Shown: positions 1-7,293, counted from the first letter of the stretch. The stretch is 29,719 bases of DNA from Nitrolancea sp040255925 (GCA_040255925.1 JBDZVX010000018.1:1-29719), one strand, 5' to 3'. Numbers and translations are program-made. The notes: generated by a model not told the origin, from the sequence alone.

Positions 1-2
1 AG

Positions 3-158
3 CTCAAACGCGCCCTGCGCGCCGATATCGACGAGGACGCCTGGCGCGGCCTCTACTCGACCGTCAGCCGCCCGTTCGATCCGCCCTCGACCGGAAAGAT
101 CGCGGTAAAGGTCATCAACCACTACGGCGACGAGGTGCTCACGGTCTATCCGGTGTGA
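3..158 (+). CDS. C-terminal end of an unidentified protein, possibly a site-specific DNA-methyltransferase (partial)
   Basis: The frame is open from the first bases of the window to a TGA at 156-158, giving 51 residues. The tail runs through a DxDEDAWRGLYS stretch and ends in KIAVKVINHYGDEVLTVYPV. From memory, an ending of the type 'IAVKVINHxGDEVxKVY' is seen at the C terminus of adenine-specific DNA methyltransferases and related restriction enzymes. No catalytic motif lies inside the window, so the family call is tentative. Codon use is GC-rich and coding-like, unlike the repeat array that begins right after the stop. The N-terminal part is outside the window. Confidence 0.5.
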   Translation, partial: LKRALRADIDEDAWRGLYSTVSRPFDPPSTGKIAVKVINHYGDEVLTVYPV

Positions 159-785
159 AACGTGACGCGCTCGGGTGCGGCGGTAAACCCATGATGGGCG
201 CGGTGAGCCGGCAGCGCGGGAGCGGACACCCAATGGCGCCGGAGTGTGGGCCGGCAGCGAGGGATGGGTATCCGATGGCGTGGGAGATCAATCCGGCGGC
301 GTAGGGCGGTGATTCGGATGGCCGACGCAGTGAACCAACATCGCGCGGCGGTCATCCGATAACGGGCATGTTGGCCGGCAATGCGATCAGACGGCAGCGC
401 GGGGCGATAGGCCGATTGCGTGGGAGACCAGCCCGGGATCGCGGGATGGATGCCCGATGGCGGGAGGTGCGGGCCGGCAACGCGCGGCGGTTGCCCGATG
501 ACGGGCACGTTGGGACAGGATCGCGGGGTGGTAAGCAGGACGGGCGCGGTGAGCCGACAGCGCGGATATCGGATGGCGTCGGGGACCAGCCCGGCAACGC
601 GCGGCGGTAAGCAGGACGGGCGCGGTGAGCCGGCAGCGCGGGTCGGTTAGCCGATGACGGGGACGTTGGGCCGGCAGCGCGGTGGTAAACCGGTGATGGG
701 AAGTGTGAGCCGGTAGCGCGGGTCGGTTAGCCGATGACGGGGACGTTGGGCCAGGATCGCGCGGCGGTAAACCGACCGCGCTCAC
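159..785. repeat. Left arm: degenerate ~40-bp tandem repeat array (about 15 units)
   Basis: The array starts directly after the upstream stop codon. It consists of abutting units of about 39-41 bp, each with a GCCGGCAGCGCGG-like head followed by a GGTTAGCCGATGACGGG-like body and a GTTGGG end. Well-preserved heads lie at 207-219, 629-641, 670-682 and 709-721. Some blocks are exact duplicates: the stretch around 636-672 recurs at 716-752, and 530-556 recurs at 606-632. No unique spacers separate the units, so this is not CRISPR. The reading frames that stay open through it are Arg/Pro-rich by-products of the repeat. The array is inverted relative to the right arm at 1386-1965. Confidence 0.85.
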
Positions 786-1411
786 AGGACGAACCCGGCT
801 AAAGCCGGCTCAGGACGGGTGGTCACGGTAAGGCAGTGGGTGATTCGTTCATCCACGGGTCACGGCCATAGAGTGCCGTAGCGCGATCCGGGGATGCGAA
901 GTGGGAAAGGAACCATGCCGTACTGGCGGCTCTTCTACCATCTGGTCTGGGCAACGCGGGATCGGCTGCCTCTGATCGTCGCGGAGTTGCGGCCGGAGCT
1001 GGATCAATTGCTGATCGCGGCAGCACGGAAGAACGGCATCCTCGTTCACGCGGTCGGGGGCATCGAGGATCATGTGCATATGGTGGTGTCGATCCCACCG
1101 GCATTATCGGTTGCCAACGCGATCGGTCGTCTAAAGGGGAGCAGCTCTCGCGCGTTGAACCATCACCCCGGTGACGGCTTCGGCTGGCAGACGGAATACG
1201 GCGTGGTGTCATTCGCCGAACGCCACCTACCCAACGTGGTGGCCTACGTGACCGATCAGCCTCGCCACCACGCCAATGGCACCCTGTGGCCGGCACTGGA
1301 GCATCTTGGAGGCCCCGGCGGTCCGGACTAACAGGTAATGTCCTCGGCTCCGTCCTCAGCCGGCTTCCAGCCGGCTTCGTCCTGTGAGCGCGGTCGGTTT
1401 ACCGCCGCGCG
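758..1411 (+). mobile_element. IS200/REP-type (HUH, Y1) insertion element with inverted ends
   Basis: The left end (758-816) and right end (1352-1411) are imperfect inverted copies of each other over about 60 bp. The outer 31 bp (758-788 against 1381-1411) match perfectly. Each end also has a subterminal palindrome built on AGCCGGCT (around 793-811 on the left and 1357-1378 on the right). That is the type of hairpin Y1 transposases recognise. The single gene inside is the transposase at 915-1331, and there is no tnpB accessory gene. Unlike classical IS200, the ends are inverted repeats and continue into the repeat arms, so this may be a RAYT-like domesticated locus rather than a free insertion sequence. 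Confidence 0.75.
915..1331 (+). CDS. Solo IS200-like / REP-associated tyrosine transposase (Y1, HUH)
   Basis: This 138-residue protein belongs to the Y1_Tnp family of HUH nucleases, which cut and rejoin single-stranded DNA at hairpin ends through a transient tyrosine-DNA bond. Visible features are the N-terminal MPYWRLFYHLVWATRDRLPL strand, the HUH metal-binding motif HVHMVV (roughly residues 53-58), and a WQTEYGVVSF segment that supplies the likely catalytic Tyr near residue 95. The start at 915 is chosen because the family begins MPYW and a GGGAAAGG ribosome site lies just upstream. An in-frame ATG at 894 would add seven residues. The length is near the usual 140-150, and no frameshift or stop interrupts it. 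It is the only gene between the inverted ends, and no tnpB or IscB partner is present. Solo genes of this kind flanked by many palindromic repeats are called RAYTs. Confidence 0.88.
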   Translation: MPYWRLFYHLVWATRDRLPLIVAELRPELDQLLIAAARKNGILVHAVGGIEDHVHMVVSIPPALSVANAIGRLKGSSSRALNHHPGDGFGWQTEYGVVSFAERHLPNVVAYVTDQPRHHANGTLWPALEHLGGPGGPD

Positions 1412-1965
1412 TTGCCGGGTTGGTCTCCCACGCCATTGGCCTATCGCCCCGCGCTGCCGTCTGATCGCGATCCCGACCAAACACACCCGTCATCGGTTTA
1501 CCGCCGCGCGTTGCTGGCCCACACTTCCCGTCATCTGATCACCGCCCTACGCCGCCGGATTACACTCCGGCGCCATTGGGTATCCGCTCCCGCGCTGCCG
1601 GCTCACCGCGCCCGTCCTGCTTACCACCCCGCGATCCCGTCCCAACGTCCCCGCCATCGGATAACCGACTCGCGCTGCCGGCTCACACTTCCCATCACCG
1701 GTTTACCGCCGCGCGCTGCCGGATTCGCCTCCCACGCCATCGGTCTATCGCCCCCACCTGCCGGCAAAACGCGATCCCTCGCGCCGCAATCCCGACCAAA
1801 CACACCCGTCACCGGCTAACCGAACCCGCGCTGCCGGATTGGCTTCCGACGCCGTCGGGCATGCACCCCACGATCCCGGCTCATTACGCGCATCATCCAT
1901 TTACCAACGCGCGCTGCCAGCCAAACTCACCCGTTATCGGTTTGCCGCCGTGCGTTGTTGGGTAA
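1386..1965. repeat. Right arm: inverted ~40-bp tandem repeat array (about 14 units)
   Basis: This arm is made of the same unit as the left arm but in reverse-complement orientation. Heads read CCGCGCTGCCGGC and bodies CCGTCATCGG-TTTACCGCC. Segment 1589-1625 is the exact reverse complement of 606-642, and the block around 1415-1500 resembles the complement of about 355-440. Other blocks match the left arm in a different order, so the two arms are not a simple mirror image. Units become more divergent towards 1965, where the array fades into unique sequence before ktrB. The Pro/Arg-rich reading frames across it are not credible proteins. Confidence 0.85.
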
Positions 1966-2144
1966 AATAACTGGGCATGCGCATTCCCCGCGGCAGGACC
2001 ATAAAACCACGACCGGGATGGTGCCTGGCGGATGCAGTATGCTATGAACCCAACGGAAGCGATCCCGTCGCCGCCAGACCAACCAGCGGCCTCCGGGCGA
2101 CGAGATCCAGCGATACCGGCCGCCACGGATGAAGGAGACGCGCC

Positions 2145-2264
2145 ATGCCACGGCACCTGGAAGGGCGTGCTCGGCAGGGGCATGGGAGTAATGCGGCTCA
2201 TATGTGCGCACCGGCGCCTTTTCACGCCTCGCCCTCATCCGTAATAGTCTGTTCCCACCGCTGA
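2145..2264 (+). CDS. Upstream ORF / leader peptide of ktrB (39 aa)
   Basis: A short frame begins at an ATG preceded by a strong GAAGGAG ribosome site (2131-2137, spacing 7). It runs 39 codons to a TGA at 2262-2264, only 4 nt before the ktrB ATG. The peptide (MPRHLEGRARQGHGSNAAHM...) has no recognisable domain, membrane segment or stalling motif. The ktrB start has no clear ribosome site of its own, so translation of this leader may deliver ribosomes to ktrB by coupling. It could instead be a chance frame; the strong ribosome site and exact spacing are the only support. The stretch 1966-2144 upstream shows no gene, and I do not see a ydaO-type c-di-AMP riboswitch in it. Confidence 0.45.
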   Translation: MPRHLEGRARQGHGSNAAHMCAPAPFHASPSSVIVCSHR

Positions 2265-2268
2265 CGCC

Positions 2269-3768
2269 ATGGCGGAGTCTCCCGAACAACCACCCCGCGC
2301 TCCGATCGTCCGCCACGGCGGGGAAACGAAGGTCGGCCGCCGTCCCGGCGATCGGCGGGTCCGGGTCGCGCCACGGCCGCCCACCGCGCGGGTGACGTTG
2401 CCCACGCTCCAGGTGCGGAGTTCGCGTCTATCGCGGCTCTCTCCGGCCGCCGTCCTCGTGCTGGGCTTCGCCGCCTTTATCGCGGTCGGCACGCTTCTGC
2501 TGACCCTGCCGATCTCCCGCGCCACCGGGCAGTGGACATCGCCGCTGGACGCCCTCTTCACCGCGACATCAGCCGTCTGCGTGACCGGGCTGATCGTGCA
2601 GGATACCGGAACGTATTGGAGCCTCTTCGGACAAGTGGTCATCCTGGTCCTTATCCAGTTGGGCGGACTCGGATTCATGACCAGCTCCACACTTCTCCTG
2701 CTGTTGATCGGCCGGCGCGCCGGACTCCGCCACCGCATGATTCAGCGGGAAGCGATCGGGGGAGAAGGGCTCGGCTCGGCACTCGATCTAACACGTCAGA
2801 TCGCCTTGTTCACTCTAGGTGTCGAAGCGGTCGGCGCGGTCATCCTGACGTTGCGCTTCTGGAACGATGTTGGACCGGTACGTGCCGCGTGGTGGGGCAT
2901 CTTCCACGCCATCTCCGCGTTCAACAATGCCGGCTTCGACCTCCTCGGCGGCTTTCGCAGTCTCATCCCCTACAACCGGGAGCCCGTGGTCCTCCTCACC
3001 GTGTCGGTGCTGATCATTCTCGGCGGCATCTCCTTCGCCGTGGTCGCCGACCTCCACGAGAATCGCCACGCCATCTGGAAGCGCCAGTCGCCGCGGCTCG
3101 CCCTCGACACCCGGCTGGTGCTCCTCACCACGGCCGGCCTGCTGGTCTTCGGCACCCTGGCGCTCTTATTCACCGAGTGGACGAATCCGGCGACCTTGGG
3201 TCCGATGAATTTCGGGGACCGGGTCCTCAACGCCTTCTTCCATTCCGTTTCGGCGCGGACGGCCGGATTCAATGCCGTGAATATGGGCAGCCTGCGAGAA
3301 GACAGCCTGCTGATTATCGTGGCGCTGATGTTCATCGGCGGTGCGGCTACCTCGACGGCTGGCGGGATCAAAGTACAGACGTTCAGTCTCCTCTTCTTCG
3401 CCATCGTGTCGTCGATCCGCGGCACTCACGAAGTGGAGAGCTTTCAGCGGCGAGTTCCGACGGCGGACCTGTTGCGGGCAATTTCGATCGCCTTACTGGC
3501 AATCTTCCTGATCTTCGTCGCAACCGTCGGTCTGAGCCAAACCGAGCCACTCAAGGTTCTCCCCCTCATGTTCGAAACCGTGTCCGCCATGGGCACGGTC
3601 GGATTGACCACGGGGATCACCACGGATCTCTCGATGGGCGGGCGCTGGATCGTAATCCTTGCGATGTTTATCGGCCGGATCGGTCCGCTGACCCTTTTCC
3701 TGGCCCTGGCCGCCCGGGAGCGACGGCCGCGCTACCAATGGCCGGAAGAACGTGTCAAACTCGGGTAG
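2269..3768 (+). CDS. ktrB: K+ uptake channel/transporter subunit KtrB (TrkH family)
   Basis: This 499-residue integral membrane protein should form the K+-conducting subunit of a Ktr/Trk uptake system. After a basic cytoplasmic N terminus of about 58 residues come membrane segments organised as four M1-P-M2 repeats. The four pore loops are visible as TSAVCVTGL (100-108), SAFNNAGF (216-223), SARTAGFN (328-335) and SAMGTVGL (439-446), each carrying the selectivity-filter Gly. A GGAATSTAGGIK stretch (357-368) corresponds to the gating-loop region typical of the family. The length fits a KtrB/TrkH with an extended N terminus. ktrA follows 29 bp downstream, so the two are probably cotranscribed. 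The ATG at 2269 has no obvious ribosome site but directly follows the upstream ORF stop, suggesting coupling. A start further inside is possible because the first 50 residues are unconserved and Pro/Arg-rich. Confidence 0.95.
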   Translation: MAESPEQPPRAPIVRHGGETKVGRRPGDRRVRVAPRPPTARVTLPTLQVRSSRLSRLSPAAVLVLGFAAFIAVGTLLLTLPISRATGQWTSPLDALFTATSAVCVTGLIVQDTGTYWSLFGQVVILVLIQLGGLGFMTSSTLLLLLIGRRAGLRHRMIQREAIGGEGLGSALDLTRQIALFTLGVEAVGAVILTLRFWNDVGPVRAAWWGIFHAISAFNNAGFDLLGGFRSLIPYNREPVVLLTVSVLIILGGISFAVVADLHENRHAIWKRQSPRLALDTRLVLLTTAGLLVFGTLALLFTEWTNPATLGPMNFGDRVLNAFFHSVSARTAGFNAVNMGSLREDSLLIIVALMFIGGAATSTAGGIKVQTFSLLFFAIVSSIRGTHEVESFQRRVPTADLLRAISIALLAIFLIFVATVGLSQTEPLKVLPLMFETVSAMGTVGLTTGITTDLSMGGRWIVILAMFIGRIGPLTLFLALAARERRPRYQWPEERVKLG

Positions 3769-3797
3769 ACGTTGATGAACGTTGAGGGAGGGGGCAC

Positions 3798-4457
3798 ATG
3801 GCCGGCAAACGACAAGCAGCCGTGTTAGGGCTGGGCCGTTTCGGGCAAGCGGTGGCGCGTGAACTGACGCGGCTCGGACACGACGTGCTGGCGGTCGATA
3901 TCAACGAGCGGATCGTTCAGGAACTGGCCGAGGAGGTCACGCATGCCGTGCGCGCCGACATCACCGATGGCGAAACGCTTCGAGAGCTGGGTATCGGCGA
4001 CTTCGATATCGTTATCATCGGTGTCTCGGGCAACCTGGAAGTCAGCATTTTGACCACCGTCCAGGTCAAGCGCCTCGGCCCCCGGCGGATCCTGGCGAAA
4101 GCGGCAGATGATCTCCATGGATCGATCCTCGAACAGGTCGGCGCCGACCGGGTGATCTATCCGGAACGGGAAACCGGTATACGGGTCGCCCACAGCTACG
4201 CGGCGGGTGGTGTGCGCGGCTATCTGGACGTGGCTCCGGGCTACGGGATCGCCCGGATCGCCGTCGACGAGACCCTCATCGGCCGGACCCTCGGCGAGAT
4301 CAATTTCTCCCGTAGCTACGGCGTTACCGTGATCGCCCTCTACCGGGGTGATACGGTGACGCTGAGTCCGGCTTCCTCGGAAACGGTGCGGGCGGGCGAT
4401 AACTTGATCGTGGCCGGACTCGACGAGGATTTGGAACGGTTACCCGGTTCACTGTGA
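3798..4457 (+). CDS. ktrA: K+ uptake regulatory subunit KtrA/TrkA (RCK domain)
   Basis: This 219-residue cytosolic protein gates KtrB in response to nucleotide binding. The RCK_N Rossmann domain opens with GLGRFGQAVA (residues 11-20) and an acidic VDINE (33-37) that would contact the ribose of NAD or ATP. The RCK_C domain (about 140-219) is complete and ends in an RAGDNLIVAG strand. In several Ktr systems this C-terminal domain is the c-di-AMP binding site, which is relevant because a DarA-type c-di-AMP receptor lies at 19833-20165; binding here is inferred only. The start is supported by a GAGGGAGGGGG ribosome site immediately upstream. Its stop lies 8 bp from the stop of the convergent glycosyltransferase gene. 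Confidence 0.95.
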   Translation: MAGKRQAAVLGLGRFGQAVARELTRLGHDVLAVDINERIVQELAEEVTHAVRADITDGETLRELGIGDFDIVIIGVSGNLEVSILTTVQVKRLGPRRILAKAADDLHGSILEQVGADRVIYPERETGIRVAHSYAAGGVRGYLDVAPGYGIARIAVDETLIGRTLGEINFSRSYGVTVIALYRGDTVTLSPASSETVRAGDNLIVAGLDEDLERLPGSL

Positions 4458-4465
4458 GCCCTGGA

Positions 4466-5419
4466 TTACTGCCAATCCACCCGTTGCAGCGCCATTTTGA
4501 CCAGCTCGCGCCCCTTCAAACGGGGAGGGAGAAAGGGGCAGCGGAGCACCGCGCCGACGAGCTGGCGTAGCGGGACATCGTCGCCCGATCCCTGTCGATA
4601 GTACTGGTACAGATAATGATCCGACAGGGAAATCGAACTCATGATCCTCAGCCGGTGGAGCAACGTCTGCCGCACGATCTGACACTCGAGCGCGAAGATC
4701 TCGGCCTTGAGCTTGCACCCTAGCTGCTTGGAACCGGTCCTTCCATACCGGTTGCTGCCACTGATACTGTGGACCCGATACCAGGCGAGCGGCTCGGGAA
4801 TGCCGACGACCGGCCCTAAGAACGGAGCCATGCCGGCGAGATAGGAATCGGCACGGTTGGGGAACTCCGCTTCCGAGATCGGCAGCACCTGTTCGAGGAA
4901 GGTTCGCGGGAAACAGAGGCCGCTGGTCACCGGCCAGGGCCACCAGCCGCCGCTTCGTTCCACCCGTGCACGGATGTTTCCGCGCAGCATCACTTTCGGC
5001 CACGGCTTTCCGCGCCAGAGTTCGCGCCCGTGAGTATCGATACCCTGTAGTTGGTGATAGATCACCGATGTATCCGGTTGAGCCTGCCAGGCCGCGACCA
5101 CCTTCGCCAGCTTCTCGGGTCGAAACACATCATCGGCGTCGAGAAAGGCCACCAGATCCCCCCGGCTGGCGCCATAGCCGGCGTTGAAGCCGGAGCCCTG
5201 CCCGCCGTTGCCCTTGAGGATCGGAATGATCCGATCCTGGTAGAAGGCAATGATCTGGTGGGACGTATCGGTGGAGCCATCATCCACGACAACCACCTCG
5301 GTCCGTGGGTACGTCTGCTCCAGCGCGCTCTCGATGGCCAGCGGCAGAAAGGAGGCGTAGTTGTGGTTGGTGATGATGATACTGACCAGGGGCTGCTCGG
5401 GAAGCAGGGAATTTCCCAT
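4466..5419 (-). CDS. Glycosyltransferase family 2
   Basis: This 317-residue inverting GT-A glycosyltransferase would transfer a nucleotide-activated sugar to an unknown acceptor. It begins PLVSIIITNHNYASFL and contains DDGS (46-49), the GQGSGFNAGY segment that contacts the donor (73-82), and the metal-binding DADD (94-97). The C-terminal third holds a hydrophobic LAGMAPFLGPVVGIP segment and a basic tail but no clear membrane helices, so the protein is probably cytosolic or peripheral. The start at 5419 is chosen because AAGGA lies 4 nt upstream and the GT2 fold begins right after. The frame stays open upstream to 5611, but that extension is Arg-rich and unconserved. It lies 196 bp downstream of a kinase gene on the same strand and could share its transcript. 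Confidence 0.88.
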   Translation of the reverse strand: MGNSLLPEQPLVSIIITNHNYASFLPLAIESALEQTYPRTEVVVVDDGSTDTSHQIIAFYQDRIIPILKGNGGQGSGFNAGYGASRGDLVAFLDADDVFRPEKLAKVVAAWQAQPDTSVIYHQLQGIDTHGRELWRGKPWPKVMLRGNIRARVERSGGWWPWPVTSGLCFPRTFLEQVLPISEAEFPNRADSYLAGMAPFLGPVVGIPEPLAWYRVHSISGSNRYGRTGSKQLGCKLKAEIFALECQIVRQTLLHRLRIMSSISLSDHYLYQYYRQGSGDDVPLRQLVGAVLRCPFLPPRLKGRELVKMALQRVDWQ

Positions 5420-5615
5420 ACGATCCTTGCTCTCGCTAAACACAACCCATCCGATCAACTTGGGCATGCCTACGGCGGACACGAAGTCCGTTGAGGAATC
5501 AAGAATGGTGCCACTGGAGATCGCCGAGATCTCCTGGCTGGTACCGGGGACAGCGCTAGCCGCGAACGGAGCAAACCGCCTCGGCCACCGTCGCCGGTGC
5601 CGTTGACGCATGCCG

Positions 5616-6479
5616 TCAGGATGAGACGACGGCCTTCAAGGTCTGAAAGAGGTCATCGAGGCTCGGGCGCTTGACGGGGTCCGGTTCGAGACATCCATCG
5701 ATCGCGGCGACGATGGCGGCCGGAAGACGCCGGTGAGCGCGAAGTGAACGGGCCCGTCCTTCGATCTGGGGGAACCATTCCGGGGCATCCGCTTCCTCAT
5801 CCTCCACATCGTCGCCATCGTCCGGCACGTCAAATGGCGGCTGGCCGGTCAGCGCCTCATACAATACCGAGCCAACCCCCCAGACATCGGTTGCCGCGTT
5901 CAGGAACCCGCCCGTGACCTGCTCAGGAGCCATATAGATGGGGGTTCCCGGACCCTTGGATGCCGGGCCAGGCGGCTGGGCGATGCTGAAGTCAATGACC
6001 TTAGCCAGGCGGCAGCACGAGATGATGTTGTCGGGCTTGAGATCCAGGTGCAAGAAGCCATGCCGATGGAGATACCGCATCGCCGAGCAGAGGTGGAGTC
6101 CCAGGTAGGCAACGTCTTTCAGCGGGAGACGCTGCTCCTCTTCGATAATGTAGGCGAGCGTATCTCCGGTGAGCGTCTCCAGGAGCAGCAGTGGATCAGG
6201 CCGCTCAACGACTTCGTAAGCGCGGACGATGTGCGGATGGGTCAGCCGTTGGAGGAGCCGGCCTTCGCGGATTAGCGCGTGCCGGGCCCTCTCGTCCCGA
6301 ATTCGATCGGGCCGCACTACTTTGGCCACGCAACCGCAGGTCCGCTCCTCGCTCCAGACTTCGTAAACGTCAAGGTAGCGACTGCGATGCAAGTGTTCAA
6401 CGACCTCATAGCCGGTCGCTAGTGTTTCACCTGGACCGAGGACCGGTCCCCCCTCAACGACCGCCTGCTCAGCCGTCAC
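5616..6479 (-). CDS. Serine/threonine protein kinase-like protein (atypical, DFS motif)
   Basis: This 287-residue soluble protein has the Hanks kinase fold. Visible parts are a VAK strand with the ATP-anchoring Lys (K53), HLDLKPDN as the catalytic loop (144-151, with Leu instead of Arg in HRD), DFS in place of DFG (163-165), GTPIYMAPEQ (178-187) and DVWGVG (198-203). The Gly-rich loop (HRSRYLDVYEV, 31-41) lacks its glycines. Catalytic Asp and metal-binding Asp are kept, so weak activity is possible, but the degenerate loop and DFS suggest an atypical kinase. An acidic insert (DVPDDGDDVEDEEADAPE, about 217-234) lies in the C-lobe. There is no transmembrane segment or sensor domain, so it is about the size of a bare catalytic domain. 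The start is a GTG at 6479 with only a weak ribosome site. Confidence 0.88.
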   Translation of the reverse strand: MTAEQAVVEGGPVLGPGETLATGYEVVEHLHRSRYLDVYEVWSEERTCGCVAKVVRPDRIRDERARHALIREGRLLQRLTHPHIVRAYEVVERPDPLLLLETLTGDTLAYIIEEEQRLPLKDVAYLGLHLCSAMRYLHRHGFLHLDLKPDNIISCCRLAKVIDFSIAQPPGPASKGPGTPIYMAPEQVTGGFLNAATDVWGVGSVLYEALTGQPPFDVPDDGDDVEDEEADAPEWFPQIEGRARSLRAHRRLPAAIVAAIDGCLEPDPVKRPSLDDLFQTLKAVVSS

Positions 6480-6543
6480 GACGACGCTCTCATGACCACG
6501 GGAGCCTCAGTCGGCACCGCATCCTCACCATCCGTTTTCGGAA

Positions 6544-6572
6544 CCACGGCCTCGCGTGCCGCGAGGCCGTGG
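6544..6572. terminator. Strong hairpin, likely (bi)directional terminator
   Basis: A perfect 13-bp stem (6544-6556 paired with 6560-6572) closes a 3-nt loop. On the minus strand it lies downstream of the small His-rich gene and upstream of the kinase. The T-rich tract (TCCGTTTGTGTTTTA) follows it on the plus strand, and the minus side has only TTCCG. It probably limits transcription between the small gene and the kinase. Confidence 0.65.
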
Positions 6573-6604
6573 TCCGTTTGTGTTTTACTTCGAACGCCTA
6601 CAGG

Positions 6605-6739
6605 CTAATAGTAGGTCCACCATGTCCGCCAGTAGTGGTGGCGACGACGAGTGGTGGTGAACCGGTGGCGGTGGTGGCGCCTCCGGCGACGCCCGTGGTG
6701 TCCTCCACCGAAGTGGTGTCCTCCATCGAAATACGGCAT
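6605..6739 (-). CDS. Small His/Arg/aromatic-rich protein (44 aa)
   Basis: A 44-codon frame starts at an ATG with a good AAAGGAG ribosome site 10 nt upstream (6750-6756). It ends in TAG at 6605-6607, 33 bp before a strong hairpin. The protein starts MPYFDGGHHFGGGHHG, has an Arg/His core (RRRRRHHRHR) and ends in an aromatic tail (HHYWRTWWTYY). Eleven of 44 residues are His or lie in HH pairs, which suggests metal or nucleic-acid binding, but I recognise no family. Its own ribosome site and terminator support a real gene. A candidate -10 (TACTAT, 6811-6806) lies upstream. It could still be spurious, because very short biased frames occur by chance in GC-rich DNA. Confidence 0.5.
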   Translation of the reverse strand: MPYFDGGHHFGGGHHGRRRRRHHRHRFTTTRRRHHYWRTWWTYY

Positions 6740-6861
6740 GGCAACCTCGCTCCTTTCGCACCAGCCCGAGCGCTTGCCCGAGCGTTGCTGCTTCCCGTGC
6801 TCCTAATAGTAATGCTAAGGCATGATACTTGCGCTTAGCTAACAACCTGGCATTAGCCGGA

Positions 6862-6874
6862 TTACAATTTGTAA
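6862..6874. promoter_or_regulatory. Palindromic TTACAA-T-TTGTAA site
   Basis: This is a perfect 6-bp inverted repeat around a single T in an AT-rich patch of otherwise GC-rich DNA, about 120 bp upstream of the small His-rich gene on the minus strand. It resembles an operator for a small dimeric regulator, but no regulator gene is adjacent. The rest of 6740-6989 shows no gene that I can support. Confidence 0.35.
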
Positions 6875-6989
6875 GTCTTCGGCCTGCGTTCTCGCCCGGT
6901 CGCGATCTGATCGTCACCGCAGGGGATTTTCGCTTTCCGACCAGGAAGCGGCACCGTAAATAGTCAACGGCGGCATTCGGGCAGGCCAC

Positions 6990-7112
6990 CACGACTATTG
7001 CGTCATCGGTCTGCCGGCCCTTCTGATGAACAAGCGCCGCCGCGATGGATAGCCTGTTTGGTGCGGAGATGTAGGCCATGCTCGGAGATCGGCTACAAAG
7101 GTAGCTCCAAAC
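6990..7112 (+). repeat. Direct repeat copy A (decayed integrase 3' end plus att-like tail)
   Basis: Segment 7044-7075 matches 10568-10599 at 29 of 32 positions by eye, both reading ATGGATAG.CTGTTTGG and ending in an in-frame TAG. Homology continues in both directions. To the left are decayed codons that align with LPAL..EQA once small frameshifts are allowed. To the right is a GGCTACAAA motif (7091-7099), and GAATG-CCCC ends both copies. It marks one end of the 3.5-kb cassette that carries rph. Confidence 0.7.
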
Positions 7113-7133
7113 GAATGTCCCCTCTTCAACATA

Positions 7134-7162
7134 TTGCTCATTGGGGGACTTGCGGTTATACT
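7134..7162 (+). promoter_or_regulatory. Sigma-70-type promoter of the rifamycin cassette with RAE-like element
   Basis: A -35 hexamer TTGCTC (7134-7139) and a -10 TATACT (7157-7162) are separated by exactly 17 bp. The spacer carries GGGGACTTGCGG (7144-7155), which resembles the left half of the rifamycin-associated element known upstream of actinobacterial rifamycin-resistance genes; the right half is not recognisable. Transcription would start near 7169, read through the two gene fragments and reach rph. Confidence 0.55.
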
Positions 7163-7293
7163 GCGAGGTTCGTTCAGTATTCGTGGCGATGGGCCGGTTC
7201 GGCTCACGGGCATCGGAGACTCGCCTGCATGCGGGCTCACGTGCATGATGTGCCAACTAGCCGATAACCAAGCCCTTACGAAGGAGCGCGCTG

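Noticed and set aside
159..1965. Several long Arg/Pro/His-rich reading frames in the repeat arms on both strands
   Set aside because: They are translations of the ~40-bp repeat, have no ribosome sites and exist on both strands alike because the repeat contains few stops.
159..1965. CRISPR array
   Set aside because: Units abut without unique spacers, vary in sequence, and no cas gene is near.
1966..2144. ydaO-type c-di-AMP riboswitch before ktrB
   Set aside because: I looked because KtrAB is a common target, but the conserved core segments are not visible; a covariance search would be needed to be sure.
2532..3785. 417-residue frame overlapping ktrB in another phase
   Set aside because: Arg/His/Pro-rich shadow of a clearly identified membrane protein gene.
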